A stretch of 64,000 bases of DNA. Origin: Daphnia pulex. Lineage: Eukaryota; Arthropoda; Branchiopoda; Diplostraca; Daphniidae. Positions 30,901 to 42,287 of the stretch are shown here, piece after piece (the first letter of the stretch is position 1; each line of letters begins with the position of its first letter). The translations under genes were made by a program, and so were the position numbers. The notes beneath the pieces were generated by a model. That model did no database searches. It was not told where the DNA came from and was given only the letters and a program-made list of their open reading frames with translations. The DNA is taken from positions 14,127,001 to 14,191,000 of the forward strand of contig NC_060026.1 in NCBI RefSeq assembly GCF_021134715.1, read 5' to 3'.

Positions 30901-31444
30901 TGTGTGGCATTCAAAATTTATCTTATCTGCTCTAGCTTGTTTTATTTTATTTGATTGGTATATTGCGTTTTAAAGATTCGTGAACTTGTTTTATACGCAG
31001 GATATACGCCAAGCAACGACCTTGGCGGAACTATCAAATAACACTATTTTTCTATCTTTCATCTCTCGAGGACTAAAATTGGCGAAAACGGAAAAACCCT
31101 TGGAAAAACCCAATTCAAATGAGTTTGCCTTCGTATTTTTGTGGACCAATGATATTACGATTGATATCGCAGCTTGAAATCACATAAATTCGTTAAATTC
31201 ATCACAAAAAAAAAATCGTTTTATTTAAAAAAAAAAACAAATAAAAATAAAAATGTGAATTTCGCCAGAATATTAAATTACATTTCTGTAGTCTTCCACT
31301 CGATGCTGGACTTTTATCGCGCACACGATAAATAAATAAATAAACCCAGTCGAATGAGTTCGTCCAACTTTTCTGTACGAATGCTCAGTAATTCTTGAGT
31401 TCCCGTTCAGTTTAAACGTCAAAGTGTCGATAAAACCAACGGAA
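27925..31444. other. Intergenic region between receptor kinase and C1q gene
   Basis: No gene supported over 3.5 kb. A minus-strand frame at 28171-28365 encodes a 64-residue peptide with one hydrophobic N-terminal segment (YSSLYCALIAILVGFIPFCC), but no partner exon was found. A G-run and C-run occur near 28,897-28,922. A TATA-like ATATATAAATT near 29,500 is followed by a GTAAGTGAC donor at 29,599, possibly an untranslated first exon. Sequence at about 31,000-31,100 weakly resembles coiled-coil exons of the downstream C1q gene. Confidence 0.35.
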
Positions 31445-34400
31445 ATGGCAACTACACCGATGAAGTGCATCCTCGTCATATTTTTGATTGCCGTTTGCTG
31501 TAATTCCCAACCGGACAACCCCGGTGGTTCTTCTTCTTGGGCGAAACTGCAAATCTCACCGGACACGCTAAGTTCTATGGAGTACGGCAACTTTCTCGTT
31601 GAAATTTACGAACACGCCAATAATCACAAGGCAACGACAACATCCGGTGAGAAAAAATATTTCTATTCCCCCATTGCGCTGCTGGACCACAAAAGTGCCG
31701 TTAGTACATACAACAGAGTAACGAAACAGCCAGAGATGAGATTTCGTGTGGAAATGTGGAACGACAAAGTCCAGAATGAAGTCGTGAAACATTTAAACAA
31801 ATCTATCGGTCAAGAAATACAATCCGATAAAGTGAGAGTCATTCCCTTGGAAAAGGTCATTCTCGTCAGCAAAAGAGCCACAGTGGATTATTCGCTGTAT
31901 CCAGAGTGGACGAATTATGACAAGAGCAAAACTCTGCGACTTTCTCTATCGTGTTATGACCAGAAAATCTGCGACGAACTCGCTAATGAAATGCGATCCG
32001 ACCCCGAACAATTTGACCATTTCAAACTTCTTTACAGTTTGTCATCGCAGACGTCGCAAACCAAAAGGACGACCATCAGTATCGACAGCGTCACTTCCGG
32101 TCAAATGGTCTCGACTCTTTTGCAGAAATTTGAAGACAAAAAAGAAATTTTTCTGACGGCCAACGACGAGAAAAAAATGTTGGCGGAAACGGCCACCAAC
32201 ATTCGAATATGACACATTTGACGACTCCGAGGTCGGGTCGCCTGATACGGAATCTCAAATTTTAAATATTTTAAAGGATTTGTTAGTCTCTTCCAGGACG
32301 ACCATCAAAGAGCAAAGCGACAAAATGTGGGACTCTGTTTTCTGGAATGACGACAATTACCGGCCGGACAAGACGACGAAAACTTTAAATGAAATCATTA
32401 AAAAACTGGACAAGGAAACCCAAAAGAAATTGGCGAATATGTTTCAAAAATCGGAGAAACAAGCGGAAATAAGAGAAAAATTAACTTCGAGTAATAAAGG
32501 CGCGGAGAAAAGACGAGAGGAACAAACTCGTCGCGAAAATCAATCGAAAGATGCAAATGAAAAGGAAATGAGAAGATCACAAGCAACTCATCAAGAACAA
32601 TTTAGTCGCAATCAAACTCGCGATGACAAATCGACAACCAGCAGAGATGACACTGATATCACCGTCGATGGCGTCGGCTCTGATGACGGCGTTAAAATTG
32701 CGACCAATAATAGTCACACGCACAATACCGATCAGCAAAATGAGAGGAAGGAAAATGCAAAGAAAAATTCAGATGAATATGACAGGAAAATGGACAACAA
32801 AGAAAGAATCCAACACAATTACGACTCAAACAGTTGGGCTAACGCGGACAGAATCAGTTCAACAATTTCAGGGAAATTGTCAAACGATTCCGATAGTTCC
32901 CGGCGAGTCGAAATTGTAAAGGAAGACGTGGAAAAATTATTACAAGAAAGTAGAAATCACGTCCAATGGGACGGAGAAAAATTCGTGCCCAAACCGATGC
33001 AACTGAGCAGAATCAATTTATCAAAATTTCGTGATACTCAATCGTTTCAGGATCGCAACGTTCGTGTCCGTTACACAACCGCTGAACTATCGGCGCCAAT
33101 CAAATTTGTAGAACACGCAGAACTGACTGTCACCGACGAATGGAACAATTTAAAGGAGGAACTTAAAGGTTTTTTTAATAAATTTTGCAAAATAAATTTA
33201 TTAAATTATAAATTTATTATTGGAATTGAATTTCAGCCACTACTGAACTCTTAACTACAACTGTGAACGACTTGGTGAAGACGAATACCGAACTGAGAAA
33301 TGCGAAGAACGATTTAACTAATGAATTAAAAGGTATTTTAACTTATTTACCGTACTATGATTTGGCGGAAACTGCATTTAGATGTTGTTTTGTGCAGGGA
33401 CTAAAAAGGAGTTGGAGAAAACAAAGGCCAACGTCAATAATTTATCTGCCCAATTAAATGGTATTTAATCGCTGTACTGGAAAAATTTTTATAAGAAATT
33501 TTTTTCAAGTCACCAAATTCAAAATAATTTTTATTATTGCAATCTACAATCTCATAATGCCTTAAAATATTCCATTTGATTGTGTTTTTATTTATACAGA
33601 GACTAAAAAGGAGTTGGTGAAAACGAGGGCTGATGTAACCAAAAACCTCGATGGTTTATCTTCAAAATTAAAGGGTATTTTACCTTTATTTATATAAAAA
33701 GTCAGATCAAATCTGAAAGCAAAAACCTTTTCAATAAATTTAGCGACCGAGAAAGAATTGGCAGAGACAAAAATAACGGCCGGGAATATTTCAACTGAGC
33801 TCAAAAGTAAATCTCAATACGAATATTGAACGAAATTGAGAAAAATTGTATCAATTAAATTTTGTTTTCTTTGATTGTGTAGTGAATTCAAACCAATTAC
33901 GTCAAGATCTAAAAGTCACTGAAGAAAAACTTAAAAGAGATCTGAGAGGTACAAGTTAACTGTTTAAAATCCTATTTGCAATTCTTTACATTTTAATTGA
34001 ATGAAATGGTTCAGCAACCTCAAATGATTTGGAAACTGCAAAAACAAATTTGGCCTCAACGAGAACGGAATTGAACAGCACCAAGTCAGCCGTTTCGGAT
34101 TTGACAACCAAATTAAATGGTAAAATTGAATAATTAAACATTTTTATTTCTAAGACAGAAAAGAAAAATTTTCTTTTTGAAAGCCCGAACGAGTGAAATA
34201 GTTGACATTGGTCAAATGCCAACCTCGTGTGCGGATCTGCAGCGAATGGGATATAAACTGAGCGGATTCTTTTCCGTAAAAGGAACGAAAAAGATAGAAA
34301 TGATTTATTGTGACTTTTATCCTAATCAAAATGGTACGACGTCGTGTTTTAATTTCATTTGTTCATCTAAATTCATCTAAATCTTTATTTTTTATACAGA

Positions 34401-34881
34401 CAAACAGAAATGGATCGGATACGCCGACGTCAAATCGACGCCCGTCCATTTCTACGTCCAGAGAAATTCTTCATTTAACACAACGAAAACTCCAATTCCG
34501 TTCGAGTTGGCGTTGGCGAACGAGGGAAATGCCATGGATTTGACGTCGGGGAAATTCACGGCACTGCGACCGGGAATTTATTTTTTCTCTTTCGCGGGAG
34601 TGGCGCGTCTTAAATCTTCATCTTCTTATGTTGATTTTTATTCTTATCTTTATTTGAATGGGAATCTAATCGGGTCGAGTAATGTTTACGAGGATAACGT
34701 CCCCGTCAATCAATATAGTCCAATGTCTTTGCATTCGACGCTCAACTTGAAAACAGGCGATCAAGTCTGGGTGGCGTTTTCTTATTCTGGTGGTTCATCC
34801 TCGTATTTGTATGACAACAGTGCCCACTACACCCATTTCACGGGTTTCATGTTGGAGGAGGAAATTGTGGCGTCCCTTTGA
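31445..34881 (+). CDS. Secreted coiled-coil C1q-domain protein (one apparent frameshift)
   Basis: Exons: 31445-33168, 33237-33332, 33398-33460, 33600-33674, 33744-33806, 33883-33948, 34015-34119, 34184-34333, 34400-34881. Order: signal peptide (MKCILVIFLIAVCCNSQ), a domain of about 230 residues I do not recognise, a charged region rich in Glu/Lys/Asn/Arg, six short coiled-coil exons, a module with PTSCADL..SGFFSVKG...YCDF typical of fibrinogen-like or neurexin-like starts, and a C-terminal C1q domain (GYADVKSTPVHF ... MLEEEIVASL). The first reading frame ends in TGA at 32210-32212, but the next frame runs on at once as DTFDDSEVGSPDTE. One extra base near 32,209 explains it, and removing it restores phase with all later exons (about 940 residues). 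It is either a sequence error or a young null allele. AATAAA at 34963. Confidence 0.85.
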
Positions 34882-34959
34882 GGTTTCGGGTTCAACATCC
34901 AAAATTCGCAAAATGAACGTCGACACGAAAATTTGGGGAAGGGAATTTTAAGGGGAAAG

Positions 34960-36900
34960 GGTAATAAACTCATTCGACTCTAATTCATTAAGGGATAAGA
35001 ATTTCTTTACCAAAATTGAACTGTGGATGTAATTACTTTGACTGAATACACAAGCAAAGTTTGAATTTTCTACCTCCAAAACTCTAGACGTTACAAACAA
35101 AAAAACAAATTTTGATTGCCAGATTGACAAAAAGTGGGAGGCCTTGAAATGGGAGAAAGTTCATTCGCCTCTAATTCAACTACGGATCGGGATTTTAAAA
35201 TAATTCTTTTACTGATGAATTAACATTTCAGTTGTGCACTAGCTCGTCAAGAAAAATTTGCTTTTCTATCTCTAAAAATAAGGGCAGGAGACGTGAAAAA
35301 CTCATTTTGATTGTCAGATATAAAAATGAATTTAATTTTTAAATTTTTAAATTTCGTTTGAAAACAACACGAAAACGAAGCGTCTACACATCTCGTTTAT
35401 CTATAGTAAAGGTTTTCCACTATTGTAATTTGATTTCAATTCATTTAAATTATTTCCTTCTCAAGGTCACGGCCGATGGGAGAAAAAAATAGGGGAAGAT
35501 AATTCAATCAACTCAAATTCGTTTAGGGATTGGGGATTTTTTAACGAAAATTTGACTGTGGATGCAAATCACTTACTTTATACACACACCAACTTTGAAT
35601 TTTCTATCTGGAAAAATGTAGACGCATCAGAGAGAAAACCGATTTTAATTGCCAGATTTATAAAAGGCGCGTCAGACTAGAAAATTCATTCACCTCTAAT
35701 TCATTAACGGATCAGAATTTTCACAAAATTTTTTAACCGATGAATTCGCATTTCAATTTTTCATTCGTGCAGAAAAATTCGCGTGTCTATCGCTAAAAAC
35801 AAGGGCAGGGATCGTGAAAAACTCGATTGGATTGCCAGATTTAAAAAATTGATTTAATTTTTAATTTAAAAATTCCCTTGAAATCAACACGAATGCGTCT
35901 ACACGTCTCGTTTATCTTTAAACGGGCTTCTCATTATTTAATTATATTAAAATTATTTATTTTCACTTCAATTATTTTCTCACGGACGCATCAGGATTTC
36001 ACAAAGGGGAGGATTTTCGATCGACTCCAAATTCGTCAAGAGATGGGAATTCCTTTACGAAAATTTTACCGGAAAACAAATAAATATTTTTACTCAGAAA
36101 TTTAAAAATTTCAATCTGTAAAAATGTGGACGCGACCCGTAAAAAACCAATTTCAATTTTGATTTACAAAAGGCGCGTCACACTACAAATGGGAGAAAAT
36201 TTATGTTCGCGTCTAATTCATTTAGGTTAAGATATTTTTCACATTTACATTCTCATTATAGTAGTGCATGGCTGAGCGCAAATTCACGCGTCTATCTGCA
36301 AAATCAAGAGCATGGGATTGCATTTGATTAGCCCCCCCCCCAAAAAAAAATCAAATTTGATTGCCGATCGCAGCTTCAAATCAATCAAAAAATTAACGCT
36401 GAAACGCTTTTATTTTTGAAAAATCAAACAGAAATAATCTAGACAAAGAAAACTGTGAATTTCAGAGTATCCCTATGGCCCGTTTCTTAGGCCGGCGAAT
36501 TGTGCGACAACACTAAATCGCTATCCGGGTCGCTATCGAAAATGCATCAGCGTATAGCGGTATTCAGGGGGGCATTTCTTTCGCCAAAAATTGGCAATAC
36601 ATGGAACTTACACAAACTAATTTTCAAGTTTATATCTGCAAAAATTTAGGCGTGGTACAAGTCAAAACGAAAAAAGATTAATTGGTTGTGCAGCGCAGCA
36701 CAAAATTCCAGCGTCTATCACAAAATCAAGGGCGGGAAACTTGTTTTGATTGCCAAATTTACGCCCCCTCGAAAAAAGGGACTTTAAAAATTTGTTTGCC
36801 CATCTCATTTTGTAATCACATCAAATCAACACGAAAATGAAACGCACAAGTTCCCTGCATATCTCGTTTACCTAAAGAAAAAGTCATTCACTTTTTCGTT
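34960..36900. repeat. Degenerate tandem repeat, period about 520 bp, roughly 3.5 copies
   Basis: The same order of landmarks recurs from about 34,965, 35,500 and 36,010: an ACTC.AATTCATTA-like block, TTTGACTGTGGATG, a TTGAATTTTCTA block, GATTGCCAGATT, and AACACGAA..GCGTCTACAC followed by TCTCGTTTA. The last landmark is seen near 35,370, 35,890 and 36,830. Copies have many substitutions and indels. No coding capacity is seen. Confidence 0.65.
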
Positions 36901-37019
36901 TCGAATTTAAAAAACAAGCACAAAACAAGCAGTGATTTTTAGAGACAGTTACGCCAGAACAAATAATAAATAATAGCAACTGCCTTTTCAAAAAATGAGA
37001 GTCCAACATGACAACTGAA

Positions 37020-38080
37020 ATTTCATGTCGTGTCAGTTAATTAAACTATTGCTAATGCATCCACGACCACTGCAAGTCATCGTATGGCTAATGGCAAAGT
37101 CAACAGTTTCGAATTCCTCGAGTTTTTGCACCTTACACAGACACAATCTCCGCGATTAACCAATTAGTAAGTCACAAATGGAATTGGAAGTCACAACCCT
37201 CGTGGAACTTTCGTCCGGTAATAAAAATATGAAAAAAAGTTCTTACTTGTTGCCTCCACTTTGATGACGTTCATTTGGCATTCCTTTTCAACTTAGGTTG
37301 ATTTCGTGGCTCGTGGCTCTAGTGATGATAGGTAGTTTCAGTAGTCTCAGTCGGTAGCTAGTCAGTGACGTGAAAGGATGTCCTTGAAATCTCGACACGA
37401 TGCAAAGATGCAATGTGGATCCCAAGACGAGAAAGACAAACGATCCTACTTTATTAAAGCTGCAACTGCACACTTCTTCGATTCAGATTCAGAGCACCGC
37501 TTGTATGTATCAGCAGATCTTCTTTCGGCGTACTGGATTAATCCTGCTTGTGGCATTGGCATCAATAGAAGACTATTAAAAAACACATAAAACAAAATTA
37601 AGATGGGAATTTAGTTTAAATAAATATTTGTAAGTCTAACAAAGATGCATCTGTTACGGACGTGGCTATATTTCAGATGGGTAAACGTTTGTGATGGAAG
37701 AAGATTTTTTCAGCCAGAATTACTCGATATTCCTTATTGATGTTATAGCTGTTTTCAAAGAGAGGTTCACCTGTAGACTTGATCCTTAGCCACAGGTTTT
37801 ACCAAAATAAGATGAGTTTAATGTGGTAAGATATCAAATTTTGGAATTATAATAGCCCAGCTAGCCTACTTACTTCCTGCAATCAATATTGTGTGCAGGA
37901 AAAATTTAAACGTTTTCTCCCTTCAGGCAAAGAGAAATGATAAACCTTGTTCAGAGTTCAGACATGTAAAGTAGATTAACAGAGTCAACACTTTAAAGAG
38001 ATTACCTTGAAAAACGAAATCCCGATCTTTAAAGATATAATTTTCAGTGCTCGAAACCATTCGTATATGTTTTCAAAAAA
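37020..38080. repeat. Dispersed repeat R, copy 4
   Basis: About 1 kb matching copy 1. The opening block (GTCAGTTAATTAAACTATTG) lies at 37,030. The exon-like block reads MPMPQAGLIQYAERRSAD on the minus strand around 37,500-37,580. The long tail from 37,590 to 38,070 closely follows 7,250-7,720. It lies outside the protease array, so the repeat spreads independently of that duplication. Confidence 0.55.
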
Positions 38081-39077
38081 GAACAATCCATGTTTCATTT
38101 TTGGCACTATTTTCGTATTTTGATCTGGGAATCTTGGGTTGTTTCATTATTTCTTTGGTTTTACTCTTACAGCTTTGTTTAACCACTTGTAGGGGACGGG
38201 ACACACGTGGATAACACAAGCACTACCCACTACGACTACGACTAGGCAGTCGAGTAACACACGAAAGCTTGTTTTTTTATGCAAATGTTCATTTTTCAAA
38301 CAATTTAATGACTGGTGAAAGTTAATAAAGCTTCGGCTTATCGAGTTATCGTGAGTTGACATCCTCACCGTCTGTGGCCTAAGTCTAAGTGAGTTTTTAA
38401 TTTTTAGCTGCCGTTCCAACTTTCGACAAAGTTTTCTGCAGACGAAGTTCCGTGCGAAGTTGCGAACCGGGAAGGGGGAAGCGCTGCTGCCAATTTTGGC
38501 GATTCTTGACGGCGCCCATTTGAATGAAAATTTCAGATTTAGCGGATTTAGGAAGATGTTATATATGATGATGATTGATTAATACTGATTACCAAGTACA
38601 CAAACACATTTTGTGGTGGACTTGGAAGCTAAGATTTTTCTAAGCTTTTCATCTGTGAAAATCGTATTTAAACTCGGTGGAGAAAAACAAACTAGGTTAA
38701 AAATTGAGACTGAGGAGTTTCTCTTTCTAATTTCAATATCCACATTTATAAAGCCTTACATATTTCTCAATCATAGATAAATCTGAACAAAAATATACGA
38801 CGATAACGGAATTTATCAGCAGGTCAAATCTGGACTATAATACGGCCGTTAATGTGTTTCAATCCTCATTTCTACTTTCTGCTGCTGGTGTGTTGTTACT
38901 TGTTAGTGTTTGTTTTATGGTGTTTCCAAGCCGGCCTGTGAAATTATTACGTGAGAGTGTAATAAATTTTTATTATTTTTTTTTTTATTTTAAGAATCAA
39001 AAGAAGCAGATTTTTCCTAACATGTTAATTTAGAATGAGAAATTAATTCTTGATTCTGATTCGGCCTTAAGTTAAAA

Positions 39078-39908
39078 ATGCCAGGTTACAAACTTTATTA
39101 TTTCGATGTCCGAGGACGTGGCGAACTTTGTCGGCTAATTTTGCACTGCGCCGGTGTTCCATTCGAGGATTTCCGCGATATTGATTATTTCAAAGACTGG
39201 CCTACGATTAAAACCAGTAATTTAAATATTTAACACCCGACGCTCACGTATAGAGCTGCAGCCTTTATCGACATTTTCAGGAATGCCATTTGGACAAGTT
39301 CCCGTGTTAGAAGTGGATGGAGTAAAAATGTTGGCTCAGTCGATGACAATCGCTCGCTACTTGGCCCGCCGACATGGACTGGCCGGTCAAAACGACTGGG
39401 AACAGAGTCAAGCTGACATGTATTGCGATTGCGTCTATGATTTGCATAATGGTATTCATTTCACGAAATTTTTATCATAGCGCACCCAGGATAATATTTA
39501 ATTACTTTTTTTTATAAAAAAAGCAACGGTGGATGCTACGTGGGAAGAAGATCCTGTAAAGCAAAAGGATCTTTTCAATAAAGTCAACCAAGATACAATT
39601 CAACCACACTTGGAGAAGGTTGAGCAACACCTTGTCAAGAATGGTAGCGGTCATCTGGTGGGCCAAGGGGTCAGTTCAGTTGATTAATTTCGTAAACTGT
39701 GTTCCTTCAATGCTGAACTCTTCTTATTGATATTTAGTTAACTTGGGCTGACATCGCGTACTATGCTTATTTCACGACCCCCATCATGACGCGCTTGGGA
39801 GGTGAAGTCCTTACCAAGGCGCCTCATCTCAAGAAACTAATCGAGACGGTCGGCAACAATCCCAACATTCAAAAATACGTCGAGACCCGTCCTGTTACAT
39901 CTGGATAA
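39078..39908 (+). CDS. Glutathione S-transferase, sigma class, GST-1
   Basis: Cytosolic GST, conjugating glutathione to electrophiles; sigma-class members may also act on lipid peroxidation products or prostaglandins. Exons: 39078-39216, 39281-39451, 39524-39669, 39738-39908; 208 residues, the usual family length. The N-terminal thioredoxin-like domain starts MPGYKLYYFDVRGRGELCR, with the catalytic Tyr in the YYF region. The glutathione-binding stretch is MPFGQVPVLEVDG then AQSMTIARYLARRHGL. The helical domain runs from NDWEQSQADMYCD to the end RPVTSG. Exons 3, 4 and the 3' UTR are nearly identical to the inverted gene at 50,722-51,550. AATAAA at 40063. Confidence 0.95.
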
Positions 39909-40783
39909 ATACGCCATATCAGGCCTATTGTTCCCAAATTATCACATCCGCATTATTTCCATACGTCAATGTGATACATTTTAAGATTACAACATTTGGA
40001 TAAATGAGAGCTTTTTAGCCTTATCATTCAGGTTTTATTTGTGCTATGGTTTTACAGTAGTGAATAAAAGAAGTCAACTACGTGTGACTTTGAAATGTAG
40101 GACATTCTTCGGACAGGAGTTAATGGCCGATGCTGGCCATTAACTCATTAAATCTCGTTTTGCATATTCTATGGCGTTAATGCGATATTGATACTATTTA
40201 TGCAGATGCAATAAACCCTCAAGGTTACATAATTTGATTATCAATTCGAATTGCCTTAATTGTAATGGGACTAGCATGTCCAAAGGGACTGTTACTAACG
40301 GAATACATTGGCCGTGTATAGATAAAGGGTAATAGGTAACAACACTATTCAGATAAGACTTTATCCTACGATGTATATAATCCTATAATCCTATTCTTGA
40401 TTATGACATGTAAATAATGGTCGATAATGGTAAGTTAAACAATCCTGAATATAATATTAAATTCAAATTGTATACAGAGAAAAGTGAAATTTGTTGCCAA
40501 GACGTTAATTAAGCACTTTCATTTTCAGACGAGGGATCGACGAATGGGTATTCCCATTTTCTTTTCTTTTGCATAGAGATGAACTGAAGAAGGAGAAAGT
40601 CTGGAACAGTTTTATTATTCCCTCGGCGGCCACTATAGCGATACACCGAAATTCGCTGGAAATTTGGACACTCAAATAAATTTGTGTCCCAGTCGGAAGG
40701 ACAACGATTGAAAATGAAATAAGAAAATTCTACTATATATAAAGCGATTTCAAAAAAGTTAGTTCAGTACTTCCTAGTCCACC
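39909..40783. other. Intergenic region with promoter of the Gly/Tyr-rich gene
   Basis: The first 110 bases match sequence downstream of the inverted GST at 50,620-50,721. The rest is A/T-rich with no coding signal. A TATA box (TATATATAAAG) lies at about 40,735-40,744, some 40 bases before the start codon of the next gene. Confidence 0.55.
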
Positions 40784-41602
40784 ATGGCTTCCATACAGGT
40801 AAAATTTGGCATCCCCATCAATTATTCCCAGCTCTTTGTTTCAAATATAAGTAAACTAATTCAATTTTATACCTTTTTCTTTTAATAGTTATTGATTCTT
40901 GCGGCTGTTGCGTTTTGCACTGTCGTGTGCAGGCCGGCAGAGACGGACGAATCACCTTTAAAACAGCCGATAACTACGGGAACATCTCAGAAAGGGAGTC
41001 TATCCGATCCTGAAACTGACGAAGTTGGAATGAAGAATCGCATGTACCAATATGCGCTTGGTCCCCCGCAAGGATTCATTCCGGTTTATTTCATGATGCC
41101 TCCACCACCCAATCCCGGTGGAAACAAACAACGAATGCGCCGTCCTTATTACCAGAAGGAAAGAGACCAGCAGCAGAATCCACCAATGGAGAATCCCGAT
41201 CCAAGTGTTGATTTGGAACAGAATCAAAAGAGTGAAGAAGATAGAACATCCATCGCCAATCCGGAGCCTAGTACTGTTGAATTTCCCGCCGGGGATTCGA
41301 TTGAATCGAGTCGTCCAATGGATCAGGATCAACCCGAACGAAGCGCCAAGGATTTGGAAAAATTGCAAACCTTTTCTTCTTTGGTCCAACCACCTCGAGC
41401 GATCCCCGCAAGAACGAAACGGACTCCACAAAGAGTCCGCAGTTATCTAGACGTCGATGACTACGGTAGAGGAGGCTATGGGCATTACGGTGGTTACGGT
41501 GGTTACGGTGGTTATGGCGGCTACGGCGGCTATGGCGGTGGTTACCGTGGTTATCCTTATGGATACGACGACCAAGTCATCGACATTGATATTCAAATTT
41601 AA
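40784..41602 (+). CDS. Secreted low-complexity pro-protein with Gly/Tyr-rich tail
   Basis: Function not recognised. Two exons: 40784-40798 (MASIQ) and 40889-41602; 242 residues. The signal peptide is formed across the splice (MASIQ then LLILAAVAFCTVVC). The middle is rich in Pro, Gln, Asn and Glu. The dibasic site ARTKR at about 41,409-41,420 fits furin-type R-X-K-R. Past it lies an acidic/aromatic tail with YGGYGG repeats, ending DQVIDIDIQI. The tail resembles cuticle- or adhesive-type Gly-Tyr proteins in composition only. It shares its 5' micro-exon layout with the genes at 45,249 and 46,925. TATA at about 40,735 and AATAAA at 41,638. Confidence 0.85.
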
Positions 41603-42287
41603 AGTATTTCTTTTTTTGTAAAATATCGGAAACGTGAAATAAAGTTGACCTTAAATTCTATACTTACTTTTTTAGTGTTATTAATTCATTTACGCCTTTG
41701 CCGTTTAATTTCTGTCTTTCAAATGCATTATTATATAGAGATCACTTGAACGCTTGGTCACGATAAAATACGTAAAAACAATAAACAGTTTAAAGATACG
41801 AAGCTGTATTTTTTATCAGCCATAGTTAAAATTGAGTGGTTCTAATGTTTCGTTCGTTTCAGAAAAAGATAGCCTAAATTGTCCAGTTCACATTCCTGCC
41901 TTTGCCCAGTGCAGTGTGTTGGTAGTGTGAAGTGATGTTTCCATAATCAAAAAGGTTACATTAACTCCAATGACTTCCCTGGAAAATTGATTCCGTGATC
42001 AGCGTGCAGGTATAATTGCAAGTTTAAAATAAATGAAAGTGAATAAATTTATCACGATTCATTTAAAACACTCGATCATAAGATATGCATAGGTGTATTC
42101 ATAAGTGTTCAACTTCTATAGGTATACTAGATGAAGAATCAAATTATAACCCTGACGTGATTAATCAAAATGAATCAACCGTAATAAGCTGAAGGTCTAT
42201 ACTTTTAAGTCTGGTGGCTGATTAATTATAGTCAGATGATCTACCAATATACTACTAAAATTAAAAGGGATATATCGTGCGCGGTGG
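41603..42287. other. Intergenic, convergent 3' ends
   Basis: Holds the 3' UTR of the Gly/Tyr-rich gene (AATAAA at 41638-41643) and the 3' flank of the minus-strand C1q gene. A/T-rich; nothing else seen. Confidence 0.5.

Larger units (their letters stand above)
34882..39077. other. Intergenic region between C1q gene and first GST
   Basis: No gene supported. It holds degenerate tandem repeats (34,960-36,900), a segment at 36,360-36,480 resembling sequence upstream of the C1q gene, repeat R copy 4 (37,020-38,080), and A/T-rich sequence leading to the GST. Possible 5'-UTR splice sites lie around 38,940-39,035 but cannot be settled by eye. Confidence 0.5.

Noticed and set aside
34960-36900. CRISPR-like or satellite array
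   Set aside because: Repeat units are about 520 bp and degenerate, with no short direct repeats and spacers; the sequence is eukaryotic.
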